A program made the translations under genes and the position numbers. Shown piece by piece: positions 44,401-54,038 of a DNA stretch of 64,000 nt (position 1 is its first letter; each line of letters begins with the position of its first letter). A model generated the notes under the pieces. The model saw only the letters and a program-made list of their open reading frames with translations, did no database searches and was not told the DNA's origin. This DNA is from Burkholderia sp. PAMC 26561 (GTDB lineage: Bacteria; Pseudomonadota; Gammaproteobacteria; Burkholderiales; Burkholderiaceae): assembly GCF_001557535.2 (NCBI RefSeq), contig NZ_CP014307.1, forward strand, positions 1 to 64,000, read 5' to 3'.

Positions 44401-46235
44401 TGAACATGGACCCATAAGCGATGCTGCAACGTCGTCATCCCCGGTGTGCGTTGTGCCGCGGGAATGCGGTCGAGCTGCGACAAACCCGTCGCCCAGTCCT
44501 GCGTCTCGGCGGACAACAACGCGCTTGCGTACAGCGCATCCGTCATGTCTGGGTGCGCCGCGAGCAGCCCGTCCATCATGCTGCGCGCATTGCCGACCGC
44601 GCCCTGGCGCACATAGATGCGTGCGAGGTCGAGGCGCATCCAGACATCGTCGGGATTGTTCAGGAGCGCATCTTCGAAGAGACTGCGGGCCGCGCCCAGA
44701 TCGCCGCGAGCTTCCGCCGCGCGGGCTTGCGCCGCTTGCGCTTCGCCACGCAGCTTGTTGATGCCGCCGGCCTTCGCCTGCTGCTCCGCGTTCAACTGGT
44801 TCGCAAACACCAGCGCTTCTTCACCGCGGCCTTGCGCGGCGAGTGCGCCGACGAGGCCGCGGATCGCATCGGGGTTATCGGCCTGACGGCGCAGTGCCAT
44901 CCGGTACGCCTGTTCCGCGCCGCGCGGATCGCCGCTGCCAAGCAAGGTCTCGCCGAGCAAAGTCTGCGCGGTCGTGTCCGATGGATTCAACGCAATCGCG
45001 CGCTCGAACATCGACTTGGCTTTGGCAGTTTCGCCGTTGCTGCGTGCGCCGATACCCGCGCTCGTGTAGCTCCAGTAAGTGGCGCTGGTCAGCGCGTCTT
45101 TCCAGCGCGCGGCGTTTCCGGCGCGCGATGCACGTTCAAGATAGGTGCGCGCTTCATCGAATTTTTCCTGCTTCAACGCAGCGACGCCCATGCCGCCGAG
45201 TGCATCGGCGTCATTCGGGCTTTGCGCCAGCACGGCCGAAAAACGGGCGCGTCCCGTGACGATATCGCCACGATCCAGCGCCGCAAAACCTTCGGCGACG
45301 GTGCGCCCGCGTGCATCGGTTGCGGCGCTGGCCTGCGAGCGTTCCTGCGCCTGTTTGTCCTGCTGGACCATCGAATCGAAGCGGGCCCTGACGGCGGGGT
45401 CATCCGGCGATGCCTGCAAATACGCCTGATACAAGGGCGCATCCGATGCCCGCGCGCCCAGCCACAACAACGCCTGGCGCCAGCTTTTCTTCGCTTCGTC
45501 GCCAACGGTGCTGTCGGTGCTCAACTGCGCAAGACGTGCGATGCCTTCGCGGCGGGTCGTATCGCGATAGGTCAGATGCTGGGCCAGGGCGAGCGTGTAA
45601 CGCGGATCATTCGGGTTCTGCTTCGCGAGCTGCGTGAGGCCCTGGCGCGCCTGGTCCCAGCCTTGCGGCGTGGCGGCGAGCGCCTGGTAATACTCGAGCG
45701 TGAGTTCGGGCGTGGCGGGTTTGCCGCTCAACGCGCGCTGGTATTCCTGCACGGCAGAGGCGCTCTGGCCGCTTTGCGCGAGACGCCGAGCGTCGTTCAC
45801 CGTCTGGTCGCGCGGACTGGTTTCGCCAAGCCGGCGGCCGAGTTCATCGATATTCGGATACTGCGGCGCCGCTTGCCGCAAGCGCGAAAGATATTGCTGC
45901 GCGCCGCTGCCGTCCTTGCGATCCGCGAGGATGATGCCCATGCCGTAGAGCGCGTCAGGCTGCTTCGGGTCGATACGCAACACCTTTTGCCATGCCTGCT
46001 CTGCAAGGTCGCCACGCCGGTGCGATTGCCAGTAGCGGCCCTGGTCGATCAATACGGCGAGCGGGGCATTGGCGCTTGCATTGGTGCCCGCACCGGTGCC
46101 TGCATCGGCGGCGCTGCTCGCGGCTTGCGCGATTGCCGTCAACGGCACATTCGCGACGCATCCCGCTGCCACGCTCAGCGCAATCGCGCGCGCACGGGCG
46201 TGTGTCGTCAAGGGAAAGAGAGACCGTTTCAACAT
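41424..46235 (-). CDS. bcsC: Cellulose synthase operon outer-membrane protein BcsC
   Basis: A 1603-residue protein: periplasmic TPR scaffold plus outer-membrane pore for cellulose export. It has a signal peptide (to about residue 40), TPR repeats over about residues 45-880 (many A-x-x-x-Y/L-x-x-A-L-x-x-x-P units), a Q/P/Y-rich low-complexity linker at about 928-1200, and the BcsC C-terminal barrel from about 1205 (LGVADELAQINRAQSSTVSG, then RSRTGEDGLSNLTDI). It ends in Phe/Tyr-containing strands (VYIRYSFTKQNM). It is longer than E. coli BcsC (1157 residues), mainly because of the linker. The start at 46235 overlaps the bcsZ stop and follows GGAGAAG. Confidence 0.95.
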   Translation of the reverse strand: MLKRSLFPLTTHARARAIALSVAAGCVANVPLTAIAQAASSAADAGTGAGTNASANAPLAVLIDQGRYWQSHRRGDLAEQAWQKVLRIDPKQPDALYGMGIILADRKDGSGAQQYLSRLRQAAPQYPNIDELGRRLGETSPRDQTVNDARRLAQSGQSASAVQEYQRALSGKPATPELTLEYYQALAATPQGWDQARQGLTQLAKQNPNDPRYTLALAQHLTYRDTTRREGIARLAQLSTDSTVGDEAKKSWRQALLWLGARASDAPLYQAYLQASPDDPAVRARFDSMVQQDKQAQERSQASAATDARGRTVAEGFAALDRGDIVTGRARFSAVLAQSPNDADALGGMGVAALKQEKFDEARTYLERASRAGNAARWKDALTSATYWSYTSAGIGARSNGETAKAKSMFERAIALNPSDTTAQTLLGETLLGSGDPRGAEQAYRMALRRQADNPDAIRGLVGALAAQGRGEEALVFANQLNAEQQAKAGGINKLRGEAQAAQARAAEARGDLGAARSLFEDALLNNPDDVWMRLDLARIYVRQGAVGNARSMMDGLLAAHPDMTDALYASALLSAETQDWATGLSQLDRIPAAQRTPGMTTLQHRLWVHVQADTASRMARAGQTQQAIAILQAATPVAQNSPELIGVLATAYLQAGDTGRALSLVRGAMASAPADTGLLLQYAGILTAVPVLQGQTNPQQDAELSSVMRRLAASPLTPAQRIDFNNLNIGIVVKQADTVRQRGDLAGAYDVIAPWLAATPDNADLQAALGRLYTSAGDDRSALGSYRVALGRRPDDVNLQVATIAAASGAKDFSFAETTAKQALLASPDDPRVLAAAGRMYHAEGNLSLASRYLQQALIAANTPVSQTPRGRQSGQPAVPRGWESAMQRIGSAPLPGTNPFEGKTAVDTAVNAANPNGTPTGPLAGLFSRSSDPAPGLPGYPQQQPYSQPRTQQYSQPYSPTQNVPNYLPPPQPAPYSTPYVAPNPVPYSAPYRAPANSARPVTGNGGYGPDTYGSSQSGAPSAAPLQPYPGQGPAQDSGQYQAQYQQPYQQPYQQQQAYPAQQQYQPQPYQQQNQQPYQQQDPAMSSPWPMSPAAQEAQNNAQAPQPRVYSNTPAAKTKRATTTKATQPASRQATRRYAPAADETNYTQQQPYAYPPQQQQQPYYSNQPYIPQPPAGYAQAYVPSQTAQVTQPGQQPYQGNIANAQTLGVADELAQINRAQSSTVSGGVVFRSRTGEDGLSNLTDIEAPIQGRIRAGNGHVVVTATPVTLDAGTAQETADTLKRFGSGLGARNVSNQYGNQTASGVGLSVGYETNSVQLDVGTTPLGFREENVVGGAQYKGAITDKVSYSVAVARRAVTDSLLSYAGAHDAQAGITWGGITSNGGRFDLGWDDGTNGVYLNGSFQYYDGKNVASNTAEKGGGGFYTRLYSDANQTLTAGVNTTLMHYDKNLSFFTYGQGGYFSPQQYVILNLPVEYMGRSGAFTYDVKGSIGVQHYRQDASDYFPTNGNRQPVGGTGITASQGGVYGSQTKTGISYSFSATGEFQLAPQLTVGATASLGNAYQYREYLAAVYIRYSFTKQNMVQPSFPPSPVSSPYVSMSN

Positions 46236-47416
46236 GCGCTTCTCCAACTCGGGACGAGTCGGCCGGCTTCGTCGAAGCGGTATCGGCCTTCTATGAATCC
46301 GGCGCCGAACAAACCCAGCACCCGGTCGTAATACACCGGCTCACGGTTGTTGATGACCGGCGAGCCGATGGGCGCATCGAGCACGGCCAGATGCGTGCGT
46401 GCGAGCCCGAGACCCCGGTCATCGCCGAGCGCCTTGAAGTAGGGTCCAAGCGATGCCCAGTAACTCAACGGTCCTTCACCGCTTCCCACTCCCGTCGATA
46501 CCGCCACGCGTTCCGGCGGAATCCCCGTTTGCGCCACGGCCTGGCGCATGCCGCCGAGCGCCGCGAGCCAGGGCTTGCTGAGCGGATCGGCGCTCGACGC
46601 CATGCCTGCCCACAAATAAACGCGGATGGCGTCGTAGCTGCCGGTGTCGGCGTTCTGCGGATCGACCACGAACTGGCCGTTTTTATACGCCGCCCAGTCG
46701 GGCGCGAAGCCTCGCGGCGACGTCACCGACACCAGCTTGTAACCGTTCTCCGCGAGCGCGTTCCAGGGACCCTTCGGCATGGCGCTGGCAAGACCGCGCA
46801 ACACCGGCAGCGGCGAATAACTCGGGTTGAGACGCGTCACATCGCCAATCTGGAAACCTTGTGGACCGGGCAGCAGCATCGGTCCAATACCATCAAGGCT
46901 CGCCACTTCATGCTTCACGATCTGCGCCGCGAGCGCTTCGCCCAGACGCGTATAGCGGGGTTCGTTCCAGAGACGGCCGGCTTGCAGCAGATCGTAGGCA
47001 ATCCATACATCGGAGTCGGATGCGGAATTCGGATCGAGCACGCCGAATGAGCCGTCCGCTTTGCGGCCCCATTGCCACGATGGCAGCCGCATGGTGTTTG
47101 CATCGAACTGATTGGCCGCCAGGTTCGCGCGGGTCCAGTTCAGCAAGCGGTCGAACATGGCGCGATCGTTTGCGACCAGCGCAAAAAACATGGCATACGA
47201 CTGGCCTTCGGACGTAGTCTGCTGCGCCGGCGTGGAGAAGTCGACCACGCGGCCATCAGCTTGAATGAAGCGCGACGCGAACGTCCGGTAGGCGTTCCAG
47301 TCCGCGCATTCCTTCGTCACCGGCGCAAAAGCCCCGGCGCCAGGAGTGAATCCCATGCTGAACAATGCCAGCGTCAAAACTGCTGCCTTCGATCCACGCT
47401 TGAAACCAGCCTGCAT
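46229..47416 (-). CDS. bcsZ: Periplasmic endo-1,4-beta-glucanase BcsZ (GH8)
   Basis: A 395-residue exported glycoside hydrolase family 8 enzyme (signal to about residue 29) that trims cellulose during export. The catalytic Glu70 lies in TSEGQSYAMFFAL and Asp262 in TGSYDAIRVYLW, both in the positions of the known acid/base pair. Other GH8 signatures are SWQWGRK and SASDSDVWIAYDLLQAGRLW. It begins 1 base after bcsB ends and overlaps bcsC by 7 bases. Confidence 0.95.
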   Translation of the reverse strand: MQAGFKRGSKAAVLTLALFSMGFTPGAGAFAPVTKECADWNAYRTFASRFIQADGRVVDFSTPAQQTTSEGQSYAMFFALVANDRAMFDRLLNWTRANLAANQFDANTMRLPSWQWGRKADGSFGVLDPNSASDSDVWIAYDLLQAGRLWNEPRYTRLGEALAAQIVKHEVASLDGIGPMLLPGPQGFQIGDVTRLNPSYSPLPVLRGLASAMPKGPWNALAENGYKLVSVTSPRGFAPDWAAYKNGQFVVDPQNADTGSYDAIRVYLWAGMASSADPLSKPWLAALGGMRQAVAQTGIPPERVAVSTGVGSGEGPLSYWASLGPYFKALGDDRGLGLARTHLAVLDAPIGSPVINNREPVYYDRVLGLFGAGFIEGRYRFDEAGRLVPSWRSAC

Positions 47417-47417
47417 A

Positions 47418-49979
47418 TCAATCCCTCAAACGGCGCGCTGCGACCGCGCGCAGTGCACGGTAGAACAGTGCCGCGACGATAATGGCCGCAAGCAAGCCGC
47501 TCAAGACGAGCAGGAGCGGATGCGACGACAACGCCCATCGCATGTATTCAAATGGCGACAGGCGTCCGACGTAATACGCCTGTCCATTCGATGTCACCGT
47601 CACGTCGCGTCCGTGGATCACGGCCATGGCGCCCTGGATCTCGGGGAGGATGTCGTTGTCGAGCAAGGCCGCCGACAAGTCCGCGTCCGACTGTCCCGCC
47701 GCGCTGATCAGTGCGACCGCGCTGCGCTCGCTGTGCAGCGGAGATTTGAAGCCGGTAATGAGCGCATCGCCGTTGGAACTCACGAGCGTGAGGTCCGCGC
47801 GTGCCGGCAAACGCTCCACGCCGCGTTCGCCGTGCCACCAGTCGACGACCTTGAACGCGACATCGGAGAGCTCGAAGTTGCGCGAGTCGGCATCGCCCGA
47901 GAACGGCATGTTCTTCGACCAGCGTTGCAAGAGCGGCTGGCGCCCGGGTGAACCGAGGATCAGCAGGTCTTTATCGGCGAGGTTATCGACCTGATTGGCT
48001 TGTGCGACCGTGACGCCGGTCGTGGGATATCCCGTCGATGCACCCATGCGGCCCATCTCCAGCAGGAACAGGCTGTAGTCCGCCGAGCTGGGATCGTCGG
48101 GCATGATCACGGCCGTCTGCGAGAGATCCGCCATGCGCGTGAACGGGAAACCGCCGTTGGCGAACGCTGCGAGATCGGGCAGCGCCATGTAGTGCGGGAA
48201 ACCCGACAAGTCGATGGTCGAATTCGGATCGATCGCGCCGACCACGTTGTCCAGGATGCGGCCCTGGCATTCGCCGGTCTTCGGATAGTCGTAATAGAAA
48301 TGCAGGCGCAATTGCGAACGCGGCGTCAGCAGAAGCGGCGGCACATAGATTTGATGACGCGCGGCAGCGGTTTTGTCGGGGAGGACGCGATTGAAATAGC
48401 GGCCCAGATCGAACGTGGATGTGGCCACTGCCGGGATGCGCAGCGACTGCACGAAGCCGTCGTTCACGTTGATGTTCAGCGTGGAGCGGTCGAGCGCCGG
48501 GCGCACGGTGTATCGATAACCCAGGTCGATCGGCACGCCCTTCGTCTGCCACATGAACAAGTCGGGCGGCACGCGCAGGTTCACGCGCACGGCGTCGGCG
48601 TTATAACCATTCACCGTCAGGTCGCGTGCTTCAGCCAGTTCGCCAAAGCGCACCGGGCGATCGGTCGGCAGCCAGTTGGGGGCGTCGTAAGGCTTGCGCG
48701 GCGCGAAGTCGTTGAGTTGCGTGATCGTCACGCTCTGGCCCGAGAACGAATTCTGCCCGATACCCAGCGCTTTCGCTGCGGTCTTCAGCTCGGCGTCGTT
48801 GCGTCCCATCACGAGCAGCAAGCGCCCGCGTGCGCCGCCTTCACGATCGCGCACGGCGATGGTCGGACCGGAGATTTCGGGGATCTGCACGCCGGCCGGA
48901 TGCTGGTCGGGCGTCGCGAACACGACCGCGTTGCCGGACAGCGGCACGTTGTCGACCTGCGCCGGAAACACTGCACCGCGATAACCCGCGAGCGAGCCAA
49001 GCCATGACGCGACCGTGCCCGCCGCTTCGAGCGTCGCGGGTGTCGGTTTCTGCGCGAAGACAAAGGGCAGTTCGAGACGGCGGACATCGCGCCGGTCGAA
49101 GAAAGGCGCGGGCAACGAGGCGAGATCCGGCTTGCTTTCAAGCGTTGCATACGTCAGGTCGAGCGAACTCGCATTGCTGACGGTCGCCCATAACGTCGAG
49201 TTCGACGGGTCCTCGCACTGCTGCGTGTAGTGTCCGATCAACTGCACGTTCAGGTGGTTGAATTCGGTGATGAAGCGCGGGTCGATGGACACGTCGCGCG
49301 CAACCAGGATGCCTGCCTGATCGCGCGGCACCGGCAAGGTTGCGGCGACTTCGCCGTTCACGAGCACCTTGAGCTGCGAGATGGCGGGCAGGAGCGACGG
49401 CGAATAGCTGTAGATCAGATGCAGCACGGCGCCGGTCACGACTTCGTCGCCGCGTACCGAGAACGGCACGCCGTTCTGGCCGTCGGTGCCGCGAAGTTGC
49501 AGCGGATCGAGCGCACCGAGATCGGCGAAGGTCAGCGTCTGGCGGCGGCCGCCGGGAACCAGCGTGCCGGGCTCGGCGGTCGTCGGCGTCTTCGATGCCA
49601 GCGTCTTGACGGCCGGCGCCGCCGATGCACCCACCGCGCCCGATGCGGCTTGCCCGAAGGCAGGAACGGCAACGGCAAGCGGCGGTTGTTCGATGGTCAG
49701 CTTGTTGTACGGCGCGGCGGGACCAGGAAGCGGCACGCCGCTTGGGGCGGTTGGCGCGATCTGCGCGCTCGCAGCCGACGCCTCTTTTGCGCTTGCGGCA
49801 TTGGCGGCACCGGCAAGCGATGCCAGCGGCACGGCCAGCGCCGTTTGCAACGCCATCCAGCCGGCAAGCGAGCGCATCAGCGCACGGGCGATGGGGCGGG
49901 AGCGCAGCGGCACGGGCGCAGCCCGATCTTGTTCGCCTCGGCCGGTGTCAAGGCGGAGCATCGTGATTCCCTTACCCAT
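47418..49979 (-). CDS. bcsB: Cellulose synthase regulatory/periplasmic subunit BcsB
   Basis: An 853-residue protein. A cationic N-terminus and export segment (about residues 33-62) precede the periplasmic cellulose-binding and flavodoxin-like domains (TLTFADLGALDPLQLRGTDG, SYSPSLLPAISQLKVLVNGE, NHLNVQLIGHYTQQCEDPS). One C-terminal membrane helix (about 815-838) anchors it beside BcsA. It guides the nascent glucan across the periplasm. The ATG at 49979 lies one base after the bcsA stop; a second ATG at 49961 is possible. Confidence 0.95.
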   Translation of the reverse strand: MGKGITMLRLDTGRGEQDRAAPVPLRSRPIARALMRSLAGWMALQTALAVPLASLAGAANAASAKEASAASAQIAPTAPSGVPLPGPAAPYNKLTIEQPPLAVAVPAFGQAASGAVGASAAPAVKTLASKTPTTAEPGTLVPGGRRQTLTFADLGALDPLQLRGTDGQNGVPFSVRGDEVVTGAVLHLIYSYSPSLLPAISQLKVLVNGEVAATLPVPRDQAGILVARDVSIDPRFITEFNHLNVQLIGHYTQQCEDPSNSTLWATVSNASSLDLTYATLESKPDLASLPAPFFDRRDVRRLELPFVFAQKPTPATLEAAGTVASWLGSLAGYRGAVFPAQVDNVPLSGNAVVFATPDQHPAGVQIPEISGPTIAVRDREGGARGRLLLVMGRNDAELKTAAKALGIGQNSFSGQSVTITQLNDFAPRKPYDAPNWLPTDRPVRFGELAEARDLTVNGYNADAVRVNLRVPPDLFMWQTKGVPIDLGYRYTVRPALDRSTLNINVNDGFVQSLRIPAVATSTFDLGRYFNRVLPDKTAAARHQIYVPPLLLTPRSQLRLHFYYDYPKTGECQGRILDNVVGAIDPNSTIDLSGFPHYMALPDLAAFANGGFPFTRMADLSQTAVIMPDDPSSADYSLFLLEMGRMGASTGYPTTGVTVAQANQVDNLADKDLLILGSPGRQPLLQRWSKNMPFSGDADSRNFELSDVAFKVVDWWHGERGVERLPARADLTLVSSNGDALITGFKSPLHSERSAVALISAAGQSDADLSAALLDNDILPEIQGAMAVIHGRDVTVTSNGQAYYVGRLSPFEYMRWALSSHPLLLVLSGLLAAIIVAALFYRALRAVAARRLRD

Positions 49980-49980
49980 G

Positions 49981-52191
49981 TCAGTCTTTGGTCTTGAGTT
50001 TTTTGGCGCTTGGAGTACGCGTCACTACCCACGTCCGCGCGTCGTTGAAAAGATGCTCGAACAACGCGCCGATACCGCCCACGCCCACCGTCAGCACATG
50101 GCGCAGGCCGCGCAGCGGCGCATCCGGCGTACGGCCTTCGGACCAGTTGGTCCAGGCATCGGCGCGGGCAAAAGTCGTCTTCACGAATTCGAATTCCTGC
50201 TCGCGCGTCAGCGCCGAGAAACGCAATCCCACGCGTCCAACGGCGCTGAAGCCGACGGTCGCGGGGAACGCATATTCTTCATCGCCGCGGAAAAGCGATA
50301 CGGTGACCTTCTCGTGCAACGGCACTTGCAGGTCGCCCGGCAGCTTCACGCCCACGCCGCCTTCCGAGTAGTCCATGGTCTCGCAGGCAAGCGTGCGGCC
50401 GGTCGAGAACTTCAGCATCACGGGCATCTTCATTTCGACCCGATGCGTCGTGCGCACCTGCTTGCGTTCGCTCGCAGCGGCCACGCTTGCGCCGAGGATC
50501 AGCATGTTGTATGTGGTCCACGCGAGGTTCAGCAAGACCGTGTTCACTTCGCTTTTCACGTCCCAGTGAATGTAGATGTTCACGATCCCCGCGATAAACC
50601 CGAGCAGGTTCAGCACCAGCAAGATCAGGTACGGCCTCGAGATGCTGTAGTCGAAGTAATCCTTCGCGATCTGGCCGCCCTTGGCCGTCACGTTGAACTT
50701 GCCGAGCTTCGGGTTGATCATCGCGAGGAGGGTCGGCGCGGTGATGTAGGACGCGAGCACGGACTCGTACACTTCGGCCCAGAACGAATGGCGGAACTGG
50801 CGCTGCATGCGCGAGTTCGTGATGCTCGCGTGCATCATGTGCGGCAACGCGTAGATCGCGATGGTGCCCGCCGCCGCCTGGATCACGTGCGCGCCGAAGA
50901 ACAGGTACGACAGCGGTGCCGTCAGGAACACGAGGCGCGGAATGCCGTAAAAGAAGTGCATCATGCCGTTGAGATAACAGAGCCGCTGGCCGAGCTTGAG
51001 ACCCTTGCCAGTGAGCGGGTTATCGATACGGAAAATCTGCGTCATGCCGCGCGCCCATCGAATGCGCTGGCCGATGTGCCCCGACAGGCTTTCCGTCGCG
51101 AGCCCCGCGGCTTGCGGAATCGCGAGATACGCGGTCGTATAACCCAGCCGATGCAGCTTCAACGCCGTATGTGCATCTTCGGTCACCGTCTCCACCGCAA
51201 TACCGCCGATCTCCTCGACCATCGTACGGCGCAAGAGGGCGCACGAGCCGCAGAAGAAGGTCGCGTTCCAGAGGTCGTTGCCGTCCTGCACGAGGCCGTA
51301 GAACAACTCGCCTTCGTTGGGCACCTTGCGAAACGTACCGAGATTGCGTTCGAACGGATCGGGCGAGAAAAAGTGGTGCGGCGTCTGCAGCATCGAAAGC
51401 AGCTTGTCTTTCAGGAACCAGCCGAGGCCGATCTGCAGGAACGAGCGCGTAGGGATGTGATCGCAATCGAAGATCGCGAGATATTCGCCGCTCGTGGTCT
51501 TCAGCGCTTCATTGATGTTGCCGGCCTTCGCATGCCGGTTGTGCGTGCGGATGGTCCACGTCACACCCACTTCTTCACAGAAGGCCTTGAAGTCGGGACG
51601 GCGGCCGTCGTCGAGGACATGGATCGAAATCTTGTCCTTCGGATAGTCCATTGCGAGCGCCGCGTAGATGGTCGGCTTCACCACGCCGAGCGGCTCGTTA
51701 TAGGTCGGAATGAAAACGTCGACGGTCGGCCACTCGTCGCGGTTCTGCGGCAACGGCATGGGCCTTCGTTGCAGCGGCCACGCCGTCTGGAAATACCCGA
51801 GCATCAGCACGATCGCGGAATACACTTCGGCGGTGACCAGCAGCAAACCCCACGCGGCGTCGAGCGGACGTTCCCAGTAGGTCGTCTCGGTCAGGCGCCA
51901 GTACATGTAGCGCCCGGTCACGGTCACCGACAACATGATCATGACGAGTGTGGCGTACTGGCCGCGCAGACGCCGCAGCGCCATTGCGAACCCGAAGCAG
52001 CAGCACGCGAAGATCAACTGCTGGGTCGCGACCATCGGCACCGTCCACACGAAGTACATCGTGACGACGGCGAACACGGTCAGCAGGCCGCTGAAGATCC
52101 GGCTGTTCCAGATGCCCGAATCGACCAGGCGTTCGAGACGCGACGGAATTTCGTCCGCTTCGGAAAGGCGTCGTGCGCGGGGCTTGTTCAT
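49981..52191 (-). CDS. bcsA: Cellulose synthase catalytic subunit BcsA (UDP-forming)
   Basis: A 736-residue inner-membrane GT2 enzyme that polymerises UDP-glucose and extrudes the chain. Catalytic motifs are DDG 194-196, DCD 242-244, TED 337-339 and QRIRW 375-379. About eight membrane helices flank the GT domain. The C-terminal PilZ domain (about 578-680) has RTTHR at 580-584 and DYSEGG at 607-612, so c-di-GMP activation is expected. The start at 52191 overlaps the bcsQ stop (ATGA). Confidence 0.97.
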   Translation of the reverse strand: MNKPRARRLSEADEIPSRLERLVDSGIWNSRIFSGLLTVFAVVTMYFVWTVPMVATQQLIFACCCFGFAMALRRLRGQYATLVMIMLSVTVTGRYMYWRLTETTYWERPLDAAWGLLLVTAEVYSAIVLMLGYFQTAWPLQRRPMPLPQNRDEWPTVDVFIPTYNEPLGVVKPTIYAALAMDYPKDKISIHVLDDGRRPDFKAFCEEVGVTWTIRTHNRHAKAGNINEALKTTSGEYLAIFDCDHIPTRSFLQIGLGWFLKDKLLSMLQTPHHFFSPDPFERNLGTFRKVPNEGELFYGLVQDGNDLWNATFFCGSCALLRRTMVEEIGGIAVETVTEDAHTALKLHRLGYTTAYLAIPQAAGLATESLSGHIGQRIRWARGMTQIFRIDNPLTGKGLKLGQRLCYLNGMMHFFYGIPRLVFLTAPLSYLFFGAHVIQAAAGTIAIYALPHMMHASITNSRMQRQFRHSFWAEVYESVLASYITAPTLLAMINPKLGKFNVTAKGGQIAKDYFDYSISRPYLILLVLNLLGFIAGIVNIYIHWDVKSEVNTVLLNLAWTTYNMLILGASVAAASERKQVRTTHRVEMKMPVMLKFSTGRTLACETMDYSEGGVGVKLPGDLQVPLHEKVTVSLFRGDEEYAFPATVGFSAVGRVGLRFSALTREQEFEFVKTTFARADAWTNWSEGRTPDAPLRGLRHVLTVGVGGIGALFEHLFNDARTWVVTRTPSAKKLKTKD

Positions 52192-52976
52192 GCGACGTTC
52201 CTCGGAGAAACCGGCATAGCATCGACTGAATTCAGGAGCCATTCGCCGCATGCGCGAAGATCGGCGGTCGCCTGGCTCAGCGGGTCGTAATGGATCAGGG
52301 TGGTGTCGCAGGCGAGCGATTCGCTTACGCCTTCATCGAGATGAATGACACCCGAGAACATCTTGCCGCCCAGCATGTTGCGCAAGACCTTCAGCACGTC
52401 CTTGGTCAGTTGGCGCGTCTGGTCCACCTGGTTCACCACGTAACCCGTGCCCGCGAAGTTCGCTCGCGGCGTGGCGTAGGCCTCGATCATGCGTTCCATC
52501 TGCGGGATGGCTGCATACGATGCAGCGTCCGCCAGCACCACGTTCAGCGCGAAGTTCGCGGCGGTCAGCGCGGTGCGTGTATAGACGGAGGAACCCGGCG
52601 GGGTATCGACGATGACGATGTCGTTGGTGTCGAGCTTGAGCGTCTCCAGCGACTGCGCGAGCCACTGCGGCTCCCGGTCGATATACGCCTCGAAGTGCCG
52701 GCGATCGTCTTCCAGGACCGCGCCGTAGGGCACGACGGTGACACCATCTACTCCATCGAACATCACGGTTTGCCACGCTTCGTTGGCGAGCGTGGCGCGC
52801 GACAGGCCGTCGATACTGTCGAGCGGAATGCCGAAGTGCAGGCGCAATGCGTTTTGCGGATCGAGGTCGAGCGCAATCACGCGGCGCCCGCGGGCGGCCA
52901 GCACGGAGGCGAGGTTGGCGGCGAGCGTGGTTTTACCTACGCCGCCTTTGGCGGATACCACGGTAATGACCTTCAT
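52188..52976 (-). CDS. bcsQ: Cellulose biosynthesis ParA/MinD-like ATPase BcsQ (YhjQ)
   Basis: A 262-residue cytoplasmic protein. The deviant Walker A KGGVGKTT is at residues 10-17, with DLDPQNALRLHFG as the second nucleotide motif and VIVDTPPGSSVYTRTAL as Walker B. BcsQ places or stabilises the synthase complex, often at the pole. It overlaps bcsA by 4 bases (ATGA) and its start overlaps the bcsP stop by 4 bases. Confidence 0.93.
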   Translation of the reverse strand: MKVITVVSAKGGVGKTTLAANLASVLAARGRRVIALDLDPQNALRLHFGIPLDSIDGLSRATLANEAWQTVMFDGVDGVTVVPYGAVLEDDRRHFEAYIDREPQWLAQSLETLKLDTNDIVIVDTPPGSSVYTRTALTAANFALNVVLADAASYAAIPQMERMIEAYATPRANFAGTGYVVNQVDQTRQLTKDVLKVLRNMLGGKMFSGVIHLDEGVSESLACDTTLIHYDPLSQATADLRACGEWLLNSVDAMPVSPRNVA

Positions 52977-53884
52977 GACCGTGACGCGCGCTTGGCGAGC
53001 CAGGAGCCCGCGACGGTTGTTTCATTCGAAGATGCCGCCACAGCCGGTCGGCGCAGACGCTCGAACATCGACTGGAGCGAGTCGGAGCGCGGCGCGCCGG
53101 CTTGCTGAGGGGCTTGCTGCGGGGCTTGCGCGGGGCTTGCGGCTTGCGGACGGAACGCCTTTGCGAGAATCGATTGCGCGCCCGGCTCGGAGACGGGCTG
53201 CGTCGGCTGAATGCGTGGCAGCGAGGGCTTCGTGACCGGCTGCGGACGTGGCACCTGGAATGCGCTCGCAAAACCGGGCAGCTTCTCCGGCGTGGACAGC
53301 GGCTGCGAGCGCGGCAACGTCGGCCGATGCGGTGGCTGTTGTTGTTGCGGCGCCAGAGCCTGCGGCTGAAGCCGTGCGATCAGGTCCGGTGTAACCGCTG
53401 CAGCCAAGACAGGCGTTTCCTCGACATTCGATGCACCCTCGACCGCATCCACGAGCGCCGAGAAGCGTTGCGCACCGACCGGCGACCCGGGCAGCGCGAT
53501 ATTCGCAACAGGAGGAATGGTCTTGCGGTTCGGGCGCGAGAAAAGGCGCGGGCGTGTGTCACGCGTGAACGCCGGTTTGGTCGTCGCGTTTGCGGGCGCG
53601 CCGTGCACTGCTTCGTCATCGGCCGCTTCGCTTTCTGCCGGCGCGCCCCACGCTTTCTTGCGCGGCTCTGCGGAGCGGTTGTGCACCGGAGAAAGCAGCG
53701 AATCCCGATTCTGCGAGACATTGGGAATCGACGGCTGCGACAGGTCGAGCGTCGCGAGCAGCGGCCAGCGCGTGCGCGCGTGACTTGCCTCGTTTTCCCG
53801 GCCGATCTCCTGATAGTCGCTGGCATCGCCGCCAAACTGATCGAAGAGCTTTTCAATATCGCGCGAAGGGTTCATGTGCTGCAT
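52973..53884 (-). CDS. bcsP: Proline-rich cellulose operon protein BcsP
   Basis: A 303-residue, mostly disordered protein. The N-terminus DIEKLFDQFGGDASDYQEI looks like the BcsR-type short helical motif. The rest is rich in Pro, Ala and Gln (QQQQPPHRPTLPRSQP), ending QSMFERLRRPAVAASS. This matches BcsP, described in beta-proteobacterial bcs operons, probably a cytoplasmic partner of BcsQ or the synthase. ATGs at residues 1 and 4 are both possible starts. Recognition rests on the N-terminal motif and the position. Confidence 0.82.
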   Translation of the reverse strand: MQHMNPSRDIEKLFDQFGGDASDYQEIGRENEASHARTRWPLLATLDLSQPSIPNVSQNRDSLLSPVHNRSAEPRKKAWGAPAESEAADDEAVHGAPANATTKPAFTRDTRPRLFSRPNRKTIPPVANIALPGSPVGAQRFSALVDAVEGASNVEETPVLAAAVTPDLIARLQPQALAPQQQQPPHRPTLPRSQPLSTPEKLPGFASAFQVPRPQPVTKPSLPRIQPTQPVSEPGAQSILAKAFRPQAASPAQAPQQAPQQAGAPRSDSLQSMFERLRRPAVAASSNETTVAGSWLAKRASRS

Positions 53885-54038
53885 CCTCGTACTCTCGGTT
53901 TTACTTTGGGCGTAACCCTTGCGATCACTGGCCAGTGACCTGTGCGCTCATGGCGCTTTATCTGGGTTGATGCCTGATCGACTGTTTATTCGTGGTCGTG
54001 CTGTGTTGCTTCAATACCGCGCTGAATGACTTGACGCC

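Noticed and set aside
44421..46331. 636-codon plus-strand open frame opposite bcsC
   Set aside because: Shadow of the TPR-coding strand; no recognisable motif, while bcsC is unambiguous.
49486..52290. Very long plus-strand open frame (about 930 codons) across the bcsA/bcsB region
   Set aside because: It is antisense to clear bcsA and bcsB genes, with Arg/His/Ala-rich composition typical of shadow frames in high-GC DNA and no domain.
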